Shown: positions 17,247 to 26,471 of the stretch, piece after piece
Layout of the letters: the number at the start of each line of letters is the position of its first letter
Numbering within the stretch: the stretch's first letter is position 1
NCBI RefSeq assembly: GCF_026319365.1
Contig: NZ_JAPDMS010000001.1
Coordinates: forward strand, 29,305 to 93,304
Length of the DNA: 64,000 nucleotides
Origin: Methylophaga sp. OBS1
GTDB taxonomy: Bacteria; Pseudomonadota; Gammaproteobacteria; Nitrosococcales; Methylophagaceae
Reading direction: 5' to 3'
Notes under the pieces: generated by a model
The model's database searches: none
What the model was told of the DNA's origin: nothing
The model's input: only the letters and a program-made list of their open reading frames with translations
Translations under genes and position numbers: made by a program

Positions 17247-17813
17247 ATGTCATCACTGATTAATACAGAAATTAAACCTTTTAAAGCGACTGCCTATCAC
17301 AACGGCGAGTTCGTCGATGTCACAAGTGACGACGTCAAAGGTAAATGGGCTGTATTTGTTTTCTACCCAGCTGACTTTACTTTTGTCTGCCCGACTGAAC
17401 TGGGCGACGTGGCTGACCACTACGAACAACTGAAAGAAATGGGCGTTGAAGTTTACTCAGTCTCTACTGACACTCACTTCGTTCACAAAGCATGGCACGA
17501 TGCGTCTGAAACCATTAAGAAAATCAAGTTCCCAATGATTGGTGACCCAACTGGCCGCATCAGCCGTAACTTCGACGTCATGATCGAAGAAGACGGTGTC
17601 GCGCTGCGCGGTACCTTCATCATGGATCCAGACGGCGTTATCAAAGCGGCTGAAATCAACGATCTGGGCATCGGCCGTAGTGCAAAAGATCTGGTACGTA
17701 AAGTACAGGCTGCACAATACGTCGCGACTCACGAAGGCGAAGTTTGCCCTGCTTCATGGCAGCCAGGTGAAGAAACACTGGCTCCATCACTGGACCTGGT
17801 CGGCAAAATCTAA
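17247..17813 (+). CDS. ahpC: Alkyl hydroperoxide reductase subunit C (typical 2-Cys peroxiredoxin)
   Basis: A 188-residue peroxiredoxin that reduces hydrogen peroxide and organic hydroperoxides. The ATG at 17247 has an AAAGGAG site and gives [17 protein letters not shown], the normal AhpC start. The peroxidatic cysteine is Cys48 in [11 protein letters not shown] and the resolving cysteine is Cys167 in [10 protein letters not shown]. AhpF, its electron donor, follows after 84 bases that include a GC-rich hairpin. The codon choice is biased to common codons, as expected of a highly expressed gene. Confidence 0.96.
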   Translation: MSSLINTEIKPFKATAYHNGEFVDVTSDDVKGKWAVFVFYPADFTFVCPTELGDVADHYEQLKEMGVEVYSVSTDTHFVHKAWHDASETIKKIKFPMIGDPTGRISRNFDVMIEEDGVALRGTFIMDPDGVIKAAEINDLGIGRSAKDLVRKVQAAQYVATHEGEVCPASWQPGEETLAPSLDLVGKI

Positions 17814-17838
17814 GATCTGCCGTCTTGCCAGAGACTGT

Positions 17839-17859
17839 GTCCGGGCCCTGCGCCCGGAC
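17839..17859 (+). other. GC-rich hairpin between ahpC and ahpF
   Basis: GTCCGGGC (17839-17846) pairs perfectly with GCCCGGAC (17852-17859) around the loop CCTGC. No T-run follows. It could partly terminate transcription or protect the ahpC message so that AhpC is made in excess over AhpF. Confidence 0.55.
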
Positions 17860-17897
17860 CCGGTCAACATATTGTTAACTGATTACAGGTATTTATC

Positions 17898-19478
17898 ATG
17901 TTGGATGCAAACATCGCTGCACAATTAAAAGGCTATCTGGAAAACATCAAACGCCCAATCGAATTGGTTGCGGCGCTGGATGAGAGTGCCAAAGCCAATG
18001 AAATGCGTGAGTTGCTGCAGGAAATCGCAGAGATGTCGCCACAAATCAGCTTTGTCGATGACGTTCACAGCGACAGCCGCAAGCCTTCGTTCCAGATTAA
18101 GCAACCGGACGGCGAAGAAAAAATCCGCTTTGCCGGCATTCCGATGGGGCACGAGTTCACCTCTCTGGTACTGGCACTGCTGCACACCGGCGGGCATCCA
18201 ACCAAACTGAGCGAAGAAGTGATTGACCAGATCAAGAATCTGGAAGGTGAATATCACTTCGAAACCTATATTTCTCTGTCGTGCCAGAACTGTCCGGAAG
18301 TAGTCCAGGCTTTAAACGTCATGGCTATTCACAACCCGAATATCAGCCACACCATGATTGATGGTGCGCTGTTCCAGGACGAAGTCGATGAGCGTCAAAT
18401 CATGGCGGTACCGACTGTATATCTGAACGACAAGAGCTTCGGCCAGGGCCGCATGAGCCTGCCGGAAATCATTGCCAAGCTGGATAAAGGCGCGGTTAAG
18501 CGCGAAGCAGAAAAAATAAGTGCCAAAGATGACTTTGATGTGCTGATTGTTGGTGGCGGTCCTGCCGGTGCTTCAGCTTCAATCTATGCCGCCCGTAAAG
18601 GCATACGTACCGGTATTGTGGCCGAGCGTTTTGGCGGTCAGGTCATGGATACCATGGCGATTGAAAACTTCATTTCAGTGAAAGAAACCGAAGGGCCCAA
18701 GCTGGTCGCAGCACTGGAAGAACACGTCAAGGAATATGATGTTGACGTGATGAACCTGCAACGCGCCAAAAAGCTGAGCAAAAAAGACAAAATGATCGAA
18801 GTCGAGCTGGAAAGCGGCGCGACCCTGTGCAGTAAAACCGTGATTCTGGCCACCGGTGCCCGCTGGAAACAGTTGGGTGTGCCGGGTGAAGAAGAGTATC
18901 GCGGTCATGGCGTCGCTTACTGCCCGCACTGTGATGGCCCACTGTTTAAGGGTAAACCGGTCGCCGTCATCGGTGGCGGTAACTCGGGTGTGGAAGCGGC
19001 GATTGATTTGGCTGGTATTGTCGGTCACGTCACGCTGATTGAGTACAACGGTGAACTGCGTGCTGACGCAGTATTGCAGAAAAAGCTGTTCTCACTGGAT
19101 AACGTCAGCATTGTCACCGGTGCGCAAACCACCGAAATCACCGGTGCTGATGGCAAAGTGAACGGTCTGGTCTATATCGACCGTGCCACCGAGCAGAAAC
19201 ACACGCTGGATCTGAACGCGGTATTTATCCAGATTGGTCTGGTGCCCAATACTGACTGGTTGGAGGATACGATTACACTGAGCAAATACGGTGAAATCGA
19301 AATCGACAATCACGGCCAGACTTCAATGCCGGGTGTGTTTGCTGCAGGGGACGTCACCACCATCCCATACAAGCAAATCATCATGGCGATGGGGGATGGT
19401 GCCCGGGCTGCATTGGGATCATTCGATTACATCATCCGCAGCGACTTTGATGATGACAAAGAAACCAACGCTGCCTGA
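17898..19478 (+). CDS. ahpF: Alkyl hydroperoxide reductase subunit F
   Basis: A 526-residue flavoprotein disulfide reductase that passes electrons from NADH to AhpC. The N-terminal double thioredoxin-like domain carries Cys129-Cys132 (SCQNCPEV). The FAD-binding motif is [17 protein letters not shown] near residue 217. The active disulfide is Cys342-Cys345 (YCPHCDGP), followed by the NAD-binding [16 protein letters not shown] and the final FAD contact [15 protein letters not shown]. The length matches the family (about 520). It converges on the response-regulator gene, leaving only 13 bases between the stops. Confidence 0.96.
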   Translation: MLDANIAAQLKGYLENIKRPIELVAALDESAKANEMRELLQEIAEMSPQISFVDDVHSDSRKPSFQIKQPDGEEKIRFAGIPMGHEFTSLVLALLHTGGHPTKLSEEVIDQIKNLEGEYHFETYISLSCQNCPEVVQALNVMAIHNPNISHTMIDGALFQDEVDERQIMAVPTVYLNDKSFGQGRMSLPEIIAKLDKGAVKREAEKISAKDDFDVLIVGGGPAGASASIYAARKGIRTGIVAERFGGQVMDTMAIENFISVKETEGPKLVAALEEHVKEYDVDVMNLQRAKKLSKKDKMIEVELESGATLCSKTVILATGARWKQLGVPGEEEYRGHGVAYCPHCDGPLFKGKPVAVIGGGNSGVEAAIDLAGIVGHVTLIEYNGELRADAVLQKKLFSLDNVSIVTGAQTTEITGADGKVNGLVYIDRATEQKHTLDLNAVFIQIGLVPNTDWLEDTITLSKYGEIEIDNHGQTSMPGVFAAGDVTTIPYKQIIMAMGDGARAALGSFDYIIRSDFDDDKETNAA

Positions 19479-19491
19479 TAGCATCAGGATT

Positions 19492-20166
19492 TCATTCTGA
19501 ACCTGGAGCCTCGTCAACCAGATCCAACAGGTTGACGAGGTTCATTTTTATTGCGAGTCGGGTCAGTTCAATATCACTGCTGACGCCCAGCTTTTTCTTG
19601 ATGATGTAATGCGAGTTGGACACGGTTTTAGGGCTGATATTGAGCAGTTCAGCAATCGCCTGATTCGACTTGGCATCGACCAGTAAACGCAAAATCTCGA
19701 ATTCCCTGACGGTCAGTTCGTCCAGCGCTGACTGCTCCTGTCCCAGTTTCTCCATGGCCAGTGCCTGAGCGATATCGGCGCTTAGCGTATGTTTATTCTG
19801 AGCCACCTGATGAATAGCCCGGATCAGGGCTTCCGGTTCACTGCTTTTGGTAATGTAGCCCAGTGCACCGGCGCGCGTGGCCTGCAGAGCAAAGCTGGGA
19901 TTCTGATGCATGCTGAATACCAGCACCCGGGCACTGCCGTCATACTGACGAATCCGTTCAATCGCTTTCAGGCCGCTCTGGCCGGGCAGGGAAATATCCA
20001 TGACCACGACATCAGGCTGATAGTGTTTGTAATGGTTGTAGGCTTCGTTGCCATCACCGGCTTCACATATGACCTCAAACTCGGCTTGTTTCTGCAGCAG
20101 AGAGCGGTAACCCTCCCTGACAATGGCATGGTCATCGACCAGCATAATCGTGACAGTATTACTCAT
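19492..20166 (-). CDS. NarL/LuxR-type response regulator
   Basis: A 224-residue regulator starting at the ATG at 20164-20166 (MSNTVTIMLVDDHAIVREGYR). Asp57 in VVVMDISLPGQSG is the phosphorylation site, and the C-terminal LuxR HTH is LTVREFEILRLLVDAKSNQAIAELLNISPKTVSNSH. It overlaps the kinase gene by 8 bases. The pair lies back to back with the mxa operon. A histidine kinase plus NarL-type regulator controls methanol dehydrogenase genes in Paracoccus (MoxYX) and other methylotrophs, so a role in mxa control is likely by position. Confidence 0.9.
   Translation of the reverse strand: MSNTVTIMLVDDHAIVREGYRSLLQKQAEFEVICEAGDGNEAYNHYKHYQPDVVVMDISLPGQSGLKAIERIRQYDGSARVLVFSMHQNPSFALQATRAGALGYITKSSEPEALIRAIHQVAQNKHTLSADIAQALAMEKLGQEQSALDELTVREFEILRLLVDAKSNQAIAELLNISPKTVSNSHYIIKKKLGVSSDIELTRLAIKMNLVNLLDLVDEAPGSE
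19509..19545. terminator. Terminator of ahpF lying inside the 3' coding end of the response regulator
   Basis: CCTCGTCAACC (19509-19519) pairs perfectly with GGTTGACGAGG (19530-19540) around a 10-base loop, followed on the plus strand by TTCATTTTTATT. The hairpin lies after the ahpF stop (19478) but within the last codons of the convergent regulator gene (stop at 19492), so it serves both as coding sequence and terminator. Confidence 0.65.
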
Positions 20167-21532
20167 GTTGTGAAGACTCTTGAGTGGCTTCAGGGATCGG
20201 GAGCGACGCACTGACCTGCAGGCCACCGTAGCGCAGGGCTTCAAGTTTCAGGCGTCCGCCCAGTGCTGTGACTCGCTCGTGAATCCCGAACAGCCCCATA
20301 CCCAGGGTGTTTTCGAAGGATTCTGCCTGTGCAATACCGTCATCACGGATAATCAGTGAAACCGTGTCATCCGTCATGCGTCGCAGACTGATTTCGGCCT
20401 TGCCGGCCCGGGCGTGTTTGGCGATATTGGTCAGACATTCCTGCACAATCCGGTAGATGTTGACCGGTAGCGGATCCGGCAACTGATCCAGGCTATCATC
20501 GATATCCAGTTCATATTGCGTCTGGTTGCCGCTGCGCTGGTTCCAGCTCTTCACCAGTTGTCTCAGACTGGCACTGAGCCCAAGTTCGTCCACCTCTGAC
20601 GGTCTCAGGCGGGTCAAAAGATTACGCAGCGCAGTCATCATATGACCCGTGATATGACTGATAGACTGCACTTCATCCACCACAGCAGGGCAATCCTTTC
20701 TGGCGGTTTGAACCACGGAAGCAGTGACTGCATTGATGCCCGCCAGACATTGACCGAATTCATCATGCAGTTCCCGGGATATATAACGATGTTCCTCTTC
20801 CTGAGCGTTCATCAGTTTCATGGCCAGTCTTTTATTTTCTGCCAAGGTATGCTGCTGACTGCTGGCAAGTGCATTGATCGCCTCGCTGGTGCGGCGCCAT
20901 TCCACGATATCGAAGCTCGGCAGACGATAATCCAGATTGCCTTCGCGCATTTTTTCCAGTCCGCCGACAATACGCTGTGCGGGTTGCAGCATGCGGTTAA
21001 TGGTCCAGAACATCAAAATGCACAAGGCGACGAAAGTGACCGTCAATACGCCGATGACGGCGCGCAGGTTATTCCAGGCACGGGTAGTTTCCATCTGTAC
21101 ATTGAGCGTCACCAGCACGGTGCCGTAGCGCAGTGCATTGAAATTGACCGGGGTTCTGACTTCATAATCCGGATTAAAAAACTGCTGGTAAACGTTGCCG
21201 AACCAGTTTGGATAGGTGGTTTTAAGATCAGGCATGTCGTTACAAAGGCTTCGCTCACGACTCTGGGTCCGCGACAGGAACTGGGTGCAGGAACCGGGCA
21301 CACCGCCGATACCTCGCCATTGATTCACATCAGGAAAAGGCCTTGAAAAATCATAGCGCTGGAACATCTGCAGCATCTGCTGCCGGGTTTGCCTTTCTAT
21401 CCGGTTCGCGGTCTGCTTGGCTTCGAAGATCGCCTGTTTATCGGTCTGGTACAACACATACCAGGCACTGCCCATCAGGCAGACCAGTGCAATCAGCAGT
21501 ATGCGAACCAGCAACTGAGCTTTTAAATTCAT
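20159..21532 (-). CDS. Membrane sensor histidine kinase, NarX/UhpB/DegS type
   Basis: A 457-residue kinase. Membrane helices at about residues 7-27 and 157-178 enclose a periplasmic domain of roughly 130 residues with two cysteines (SCTQFL and SLCNDM). A HAMP segment (MLQPAQRIVGGLEKM) leads to the HisKA_3 dimerisation domain with phospho-acceptor His256 in RELHDEFGQCLAGI. The HATPase domain carries CLTNIAKHARAGKAEI and the G box MGLFGIHERVTALGGRL. It is followed by its response regulator with an 8-base overlap. Divergent orientation from the mxa operon suggests it senses methanol-related conditions, like MoxY of Paracoccus; the ligand is unknown. Confidence 0.9.
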   Translation of the reverse strand: MNLKAQLLVRILLIALVCLMGSAWYVLYQTDKQAIFEAKQTANRIERQTRQQMLQMFQRYDFSRPFPDVNQWRGIGGVPGSCTQFLSRTQSRERSLCNDMPDLKTTYPNWFGNVYQQFFNPDYEVRTPVNFNALRYGTVLVTLNVQMETTRAWNNLRAVIGVLTVTFVALCILMFWTINRMLQPAQRIVGGLEKMREGNLDYRLPSFDIVEWRRTSEAINALASSQQHTLAENKRLAMKLMNAQEEEHRYISRELHDEFGQCLAGINAVTASVVQTARKDCPAVVDEVQSISHITGHMMTALRNLLTRLRPSEVDELGLSASLRQLVKSWNQRSGNQTQYELDIDDSLDQLPDPLPVNIYRIVQECLTNIAKHARAGKAEISLRRMTDDTVSLIIRDDGIAQAESFENTLGMGLFGIHERVTALGGRLKLEALRYGGLQVSASLPIPEATQESSQHE

Positions 21533-21603
21533 GCGTATTTCACGGGGCTCAAAGGAAGTTAAAGTCTAGGCTCTATACGGTCAGCTTGAAAGTCGTCAAT
21601 TCC

Positions 21604-21626
21604 AGCTCGGGAAATTTGCCCGAGCT
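21604..21626. promoter_or_regulatory. Perfect inverted repeat in the kinase-mxa divergent region
   Basis: AGCTCGGG (21604-21611) and CCCGAGCT (21619-21626) flank the 7-base spacer AAATTTG. It lies in the 181-base space between the divergent two-component and mxa units, a natural place for a regulator-binding site or a leader hairpin. Confidence 0.45.
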
Positions 21627-21713
21627 TTGAGGGCAGATATCTGGTGCGGTCATCTCGCTCGCCGTTTTTAATAGCGGTGGTTGCAATAACAATAAACAGA
21701 GCGAGAGAAAAAG

Positions 21714-22112
21714 ATGGAAATATTACTGATTGGTGCTGTGGCGACGATAGCAGCGTTGATTCTGAGCGCCTGGTTGATGACCTTTGCCAAGTGGTTTCCA
21801 TTGCCCGGTGTGGATGCATTTATTATCGACTACAAAACCATGATAAGGGCGCATGTCGATTATGCACTGATGGCTTTATTCAGTCTGGGGTTTTACGGCG
21901 CTGCCAGAGGCGCTGGTATCGAGCTGCCGGTGGTGGCATGCTGGGCGGTGGCGATTGGCGGCTTCACCAACCCGACTATATTTATTATCGCGGCATTTGA
22001 CATGGCGTTCTGGGACAAAATGATCTGGAAACTATTCTCGGCAGTGAGTTTTGCCATTACTACGGTGGGTTTTGTCTGGATTGGATTCACTTTTCTGCAA
22101 TTTGCTTGGTAA
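21714..22112 (+). CDS. Small four-helix membrane protein heading the mxa operon, unknown function
   Basis: A 132-residue, very hydrophobic protein with four predicted membrane helices (near 4-24, 48-68, 74-94 and 103-130). Polar residues cluster in DYKTMIRAHVDYALM and GGFTNPTIF. Those His/Asp/Asn positions inside helices hint at cofactor or substrate contacts, and the topology recalls small membrane isomerase-like proteins, but I do not recognise the family. It sits 45 bases upstream of mxaR on the same strand and is not among the classical mxa genes I know. It may be a lineage-specific accessory of methanol oxidation. Confidence 0.7.
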   Translation: MEILLIGAVATIAALILSAWLMTFAKWFPLPGVDAFIIDYKTMIRAHVDYALMALFSLGFYGAARGAGIELPVVACWAVAIGGFTNPTIFIIAAFDMAFWDKMIWKLFSAVSFAITTVGFVWIGFTFLQFAW

Positions 22113-22157
22113 AGTAGTCCGGCACAAAAAACATAAAAATAGTTAAGGGGAGAGAAC

Positions 22158-23177
22158 ATGGCTGAATCTCAGCTGTTACAAACAGCGCGTGACCACGCGT
22201 TGGCACTGGAAAAAGGCGTCAATGACGTTGTTGTCGGTCAGACCCAGGCTGTACGTCTGATACTAATCGCTTTGCATGCGCGCGGTCACGTACTGCTGGA
22301 AGGCGGTGTGGGTGTCGGTAAAACCACTTTGCTGCGGGCTTTTTCCAAAGCACTCGGCGGCGCATTCGGCCGGATTGAGGGCAGTGTCGACCTGATGCCC
22401 AATGATCTGCTTTACAGTGCCTGGGTCAATGCTGACGGCAAGCCGGTGATTGATCCCGGTCCGCTGATTAGTCACGGTGAAGAAACTGCCGTGTTCTTCT
22501 TCAATGAAATCAACCGTGCCCGGCCACAGGTTCAATCATTGTTGTTGCGGGCTATGGCCGAGCGCAGTGTCGAAGCCTTCGGTAAGGAATATCGTTTCCC
22601 GCATATGGTGGTATTTGCCGACCGTAATGCGGTGGAAAAAGAAGAAACCTTTGAGCTCAGTGCTGCAGCGCGTGACCGTTTCCTGTTTGAAATCAACATC
22701 AGTCGTCCTGAAGAAGATGAAATCCGCCGTCGTCTGATTTTCGATCCGGCTTTCCATGATGTCGATCAATTGTTGGCCGGTATCAGTGAGCCCTTGCTGG
22801 ATTATCGTGAACTCAATCAGCTTGACCGTGAAATCCAGCGTTCCATCTTTGTCTCGCCGGAAATTGAGAACTACGTGGTACGACTCTGGGATGCCAGCTG
22901 GAAACCAGCGGAAATGGGCATTGAAATGGACGATATCTACGTAGAAGACCTGGTGGTAGCGGGTGCCAGTGTCCGTGGTATGTCTGCCATGGTCCGTGCA
23001 GCCAAGGTCAGTGCCTGGCTGGAAGGCCGAGATCATGTGCTGCCGGATGATATCCATACCGTGCTGTTGCCGTCGATGACACACCGTGTGTTCCTGTCGC
23101 CGGTCTATGAAGGTCGCCGTGAACAGATCATGCCGCAGTTTGTCAGTGCGCTGCGCGATCACATCGCCACACCTTAA
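22158..23177 (+). CDS. mxaR: MoxR-type AAA+ ATPase of methanol dehydrogenase maturation
   Basis: A 339-residue AAA+ ATPase. Walker A is GGVGVGKTT (residues 49-57), the Walker B region is AVFFFNEINRARPQVQSLLL, and the sensor region is RDRFLFEINISRP. MoxR proteins work with VWA-domain partners as metal- or cofactor-inserting chaperones. The gene starts the series mxaR, S, A, C, K, L, matching the known order of the methanol dehydrogenase accessory genes and so deciding the specific name. In that system the set is needed to load calcium and activate the enzyme. GGGGAGAG lies upstream as ribosome site. Confidence 0.9.
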   Translation: MAESQLLQTARDHALALEKGVNDVVVGQTQAVRLILIALHARGHVLLEGGVGVGKTTLLRAFSKALGGAFGRIEGSVDLMPNDLLYSAWVNADGKPVIDPGPLISHGEETAVFFFNEINRARPQVQSLLLRAMAERSVEAFGKEYRFPHMVVFADRNAVEKEETFELSAAARDRFLFEINISRPEEDEIRRRLIFDPAFHDVDQLLAGISEPLLDYRELNQLDREIQRSIFVSPEIENYVVRLWDASWKPAEMGIEMDDIYVEDLVVAGASVRGMSAMVRAAKVSAWLEGRDHVLPDDIHTVLLPSMTHRVFLSPVYEGRREQIMPQFVSALRDHIATP

Positions 23178-23182
23178 TCATC

Positions 23183-24070
23183 ATGGATTTACGAGACCTG
23201 CAGCCGCAGGAATTTACTTACCGTTTTCCGGATAAGGTTTTCGGCCATGTGCCGGGTGCGCACAGCGGCACCGCATTGGGCAGTGGCGATCGCTTTGCCG
23301 GCTTTGCTGATCTGTTTGATTATCCCGATCCGCGCAGGCTGGATATCCGTGCCAGTATCCGCAGTCAGGCGGCAGATATCACCCAGCAGCAACAGCGCTG
23401 GCTGGTGAAACGCTACCAGCAGCGCGCTTCTATCACTTTATGGCTGCTGGCCGATGTCAGTAAATCGATGTCGGTAGCCAGTGTGAACCATGAGCGTCTG
23501 GCGAGACTGGCGCATATGATTGCTCATACCTCCATCGGTCTGGGTGATCGCTTTGCGATGGCGGCTTTTGATTCCATCTGGCGCCAGGACCTCACTATCA
23601 TGCCGACGACTCAGCGCAGTATGCCGGCCTTTGCAGCCGAGAAGCTGCTGAGGGCCGAGGCGCCTTCAGCACCGGGCGCCGCGGGTCTGGTTCATGCTGC
23701 TGATCTGGTCAATAACAAACGCGCCATGGTGTTTCTGGCATCCGACTTTTGTTATGACCTGGAACTGGTCGAGCGCAGCTTGCGAAAGCTGTCACAGTAC
23801 ACCGTGATTCCAATTGTCTGGCGCCATGATGATGTGGATCATTTCCCGTCGCATGCCGGCTGGGCGGAAACCCGCGATGCCGAAACCGGTCAGCGCCACA
23901 GCGTCTGGATGCGGCCCGGCATGAAAAAACGCTGGCAACAGCAGATGGATGATCATTTTTCCCGGTTGACCGAGTGTTTCATGCGCTATCGCATCAGACC
24001 TTTGTTTGTCGACGGTGATATCACGCCGCAGCAGTTGACTGAATATTTTCACGGTATGAAAAGAGCTTAG
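23183..24070 (+). CDS. mxaS: MxaS, DUF58/VWA-like methanol oxidation accessory protein
   Basis: A 295-residue soluble protein of the DUF58 type with a VWA-like fold. The metal-binding DxSxS motif is visible in LLADVSKSMSV (about residue 90), and the MRP-like entry RRLDIRASIRSQA precedes it. It starts 5 bases after mxaR ends. MoxR-DUF58 pairs normally act together, and the following mxaA, C, K and L genes identify this as the methanol dehydrogenase system. It is probably cytoplasmic and membrane-associated through its partners. Confidence 0.88.
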   Translation: MDLRDLQPQEFTYRFPDKVFGHVPGAHSGTALGSGDRFAGFADLFDYPDPRRLDIRASIRSQAADITQQQQRWLVKRYQQRASITLWLLADVSKSMSVASVNHERLARLAHMIAHTSIGLGDRFAMAAFDSIWRQDLTIMPTTQRSMPAFAAEKLLRAEAPSAPGAAGLVHAADLVNNKRAMVFLASDFCYDLELVERSLRKLSQYTVIPIVWRHDDVDHFPSHAGWAETRDAETGQRHSVWMRPGMKKRWQQQMDDHFSRLTECFMRYRIRPLFVDGDITPQQLTEYFHGMKRA

Positions 24071-24080
24071 GGATGCAGAT

Positions 24081-24926
24081 ATGCGTAATTGCTTAGTACT
24101 AATCTTGTTTCTGTTTTCCCTGCAGGCGCAGGCGATAGACACATCAATAGAACTGGATCGGAGTTGGGGCCTGCTGATTGGCGACAGGCTGACCGCCACG
24201 GTCGTATTGCCGGTGCCGGTTGCTGATCTCGATTCACACTCATTGCCTCAGATTGAAAAACGCTATGGTCCCTGGCTTTACCTGCATGAGCTTGAACAGC
24301 AGGACAACCGACTGAGATTGTACTTTCAGTTGATTAATGTGCCGGCGGAAAACCGTGAAGTTGCGACACCGGCGCTGGAATTAAGAACCAAAGACGGCGA
24401 ATTCATTACGGTGCCATCCGCGCCGATGCAGATTGGCTCATTCATGGAGCAGCGTGATGAAGGCGAGGGCTCGCCCAACATGATTCCACGGGGTGATATG
24501 CGCCTGTTGCCCACAGAGCAGACCACACTGAACTGGCAACTGTGGGCTACGCTGGCGGTGCTGCTGCTGAGTAGCCTGATCTGGTTGTTGTGGCACTTCG
24601 GCCTGCGTCCACGGCACCGTCTGCCCTTTGCCACCGCGATGTTTGAACTCAATAAAATGCGTTTGTTGGGACGTAAAGATGCCGATGTCGCCAGCCGCGT
24701 CCTGCATCATGCATTCAATCGCTGTGCAGGTCGTGTGGTGATTAACAGTGAGCTTGAAAACCTCTGGCAGAATTGTCCCTGGCTGGCACCGTTGAAAACC
24801 GATATTGAAAGTTTTTACCAGATTTCAGCAGCCCACTTCTTCAGCCCCAGTGCAGCCGAGCAAAAAAGCTTTGAGGACTTGCTGAAGCTGGCCAGATCCT
24901 GCCGGGAGCGGGAGCGCCTGGCATGA
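24081..24926 (+). CDS. mxaA: MxaA, membrane-anchored accessory protein of methanol dehydrogenase
   Basis: A 281-residue protein with a signal peptide (MRNCLVLILFLFSLQAQA), a periplasmic beta-rich region with the phrase DRSWGLLIGDRL, and one membrane helix (WATLAVLLLSSLIWLLWHFG, about 154-173). A cytoplasmic helical C-terminus follows. MxaA is required for calcium insertion into methanol dehydrogenase in Methylobacterium. The stop overlaps mxaC as ATGA. Confidence 0.82.
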   Translation: MRNCLVLILFLFSLQAQAIDTSIELDRSWGLLIGDRLTATVVLPVPVADLDSHSLPQIEKRYGPWLYLHELEQQDNRLRLYFQLINVPAENREVATPALELRTKDGEFITVPSAPMQIGSFMEQRDEGEGSPNMIPRGDMRLLPTEQTTLNWQLWATLAVLLLSSLIWLLWHFGLRPRHRLPFATAMFELNKMRLLGRKDADVASRVLHHAFNRCAGRVVINSELENLWQNCPWLAPLKTDIESFYQISAAHFFSPSAAEQKSFEDLLKLARSCRERERLA

Positions 24927-25939
24927 ACCTGTTCGGCCTGGAGTGGTTTAATCCCGCTTTTTTACTGTTGCTGCCGCTGGCGGCCTTGCCGTGGTTTAAT
25001 CATAACCTCGATAAGACGGTTGCCTGGGTCAACCTGGTACCGATGGACCCTTTGTCGCGCTTTTTTAATATCGGTCTCAAACTGCTGTCGACCCTGGTTA
25101 TCGCCGCGCTGATACTGGCACTGGCCGGCCCCAGTCTGCCTGAACAGAAAATCGAACGTATCGGTGAAGGGGCGGAGATTGTGTTGTTGCTTGACCGCAG
25201 CCGCAGTATGGATGACCCGTTTGCGGTCAAACATCAAGCCGCGGTCGTCAGTGTGGGCGGCGATGACTCGAAACGCAATGTGGCCCGGGATTATCTGACT
25301 GAATTCGTGCGTAACCGACCCGATGATCGCTTCGGTTTTGTCTTCTTCAGCACCAAGTCGGTCAATCTGTTGCCACTGACTTATGACAAAGACGTGGTGC
25401 TGGCGACCATCAATGCCAACGCATTGGGCAAGGGGTTATCTGATACCAATATGGCTGAAGCGCTGCTCAGTAGTGCCGACATGTTTGAGGGACAGACCTA
25501 TCGCGGTTCACGTATCGTCCTGTTGGTTTCTGATGGTGGTCAGTTGTTGTCGGATGAAGCCAAAGAAGAGATCAGCCGACTTTATAAAGAAATGAATCTC
25601 ACGATCTACTGGATTTATCTCAAGTCGAATCAGGCGATGACACTGGAAGAGTCAGATGAAGACAGCATGCTCTGGATGGACATTCCCGAGCGTAAGCTGC
25701 ATAACTTCTTTAAATCCATCGGCGTGCCTTACCGTGCTTTTGAAGCCGGTTCACTGGAAGCTTTCGCAGACGCGCTCGCCGAGATTGATCGCCAGCATTA
25801 TCAGACACTGATTGTTGAAGAGACGCTGCCGCATGAGCCCAAAACGGACTTTTTATTATGGCTCGCGCTGTTAGCGGTGCTGCTGTTGGCAGCGTCCCAT
25901 GTTTACACCTTCTGGGGAGTGAAAAAAGCCCATGAATAA
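24923..25939 (+). CDS. mxaC: MxaC, VWA-domain membrane protein
   Basis: A 338-residue protein of the BatA/BatB architecture. An N-terminal helix pair (PAFLLLLPLAALPWF and LVIAALILALAGP) precedes a VWA domain with a complete MIDAS motif (LLLDRSRSMDDPF). A C-terminal helix (FLLWLALLAVLLLAASHVY) anchors the end. It overlaps mxaA by 4 bases and mxaK by 8. Its VWA domain is the expected partner for MxaR. A close paralog lies at 27478-28500. Confidence 0.87.
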   Translation: MNLFGLEWFNPAFLLLLPLAALPWFNHNLDKTVAWVNLVPMDPLSRFFNIGLKLLSTLVIAALILALAGPSLPEQKIERIGEGAEIVLLLDRSRSMDDPFAVKHQAAVVSVGGDDSKRNVARDYLTEFVRNRPDDRFGFVFFSTKSVNLLPLTYDKDVVLATINANALGKGLSDTNMAEALLSSADMFEGQTYRGSRIVLLVSDGGQLLSDEAKEEISRLYKEMNLTIYWIYLKSNQAMTLEESDEDSMLWMDIPERKLHNFFKSIGVPYRAFEAGSLEAFADALAEIDRQHYQTLIVEETLPHEPKTDFLLWLALLAVLLLAASHVYTFWGVKKAHE

Positions 25940-26471
25940 AATCTTGCTTGTCGCCCGTTGGCTTTTGATTATGCTGATTATCGGCAGTGCAGCGCTGGCA
26001 GTGATGACTGGCTTTCGCCTCTGGCAGGCGCAACAGATCAACGCCTATATCAGTGAACCGGAGTCATTTGACGTGGTTCCCGATGATCCGCGCGCACATT
26101 TTGCTCACGCCAATATGCTCGAACGTCAGCAGGAGCATGATCAAGCGCTGGAAGCGCTGACGCGGGTTCTGGGTGAGGCTGACGCAGACTTGCTGCCTTT
26201 GGCTTATTATAACCGTGGCAATATTAATCTGCGTGAGGCATTGAAGCTGACCAGCTCCGATGGCAGACAGATCCCGCTGGTTGAACTGGCCAAACAGGAT
26301 TACCGTAGCGCACTGGCACTGGATCCGCTGATGTGGTCTGCACGTTACAATCTGGAAGTAGCATTACGGGTGGTTCCGGAAGATCCGGCCAATAATGAAG
26401 ACTTTGAGAAAAACGTCATCAGTAGCCAGCGCTCGATTGAGAGTAAGGCCTTCAAGGTCGATCTGCCATGA
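25932..26471 (+). CDS. mxaK: MxaK, TPR-type accessory protein
   Basis: A 179-residue protein with one N-terminal membrane helix (ARWLLIMLIIGSAALAVM) and a periplasmic part containing TPR-like helices (HFAHANMLERQQEHDQALEA; YYNRGNINLREAL; DYRSALALDPLMWSARYNLE). Position between mxaC and mxaL and the size fit MxaK. It overlaps mxaC by 8 bases and mxaL by 4 (ATGA), so all three are translated together. Confidence 0.83.
   Translation: MNKILLVARWLLIMLIIGSAALAVMTGFRLWQAQQINAYISEPESFDVVPDDPRAHFAHANMLERQQEHDQALEALTRVLGEADADLLPLAYYNRGNINLREALKLTSSDGRQIPLVELAKQDYRSALALDPLMWSARYNLEVALRVVPEDPANNEDFEKNVISSQRSIESKAFKVDLP

Noticed and set aside
20642..21346. Long open frame (234 codons) antisense to the histidine kinase
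   Set aside because: The kinase has all expected domains in order; the opposite frame is rich in Cys, His and Gln with no recognisable fold.
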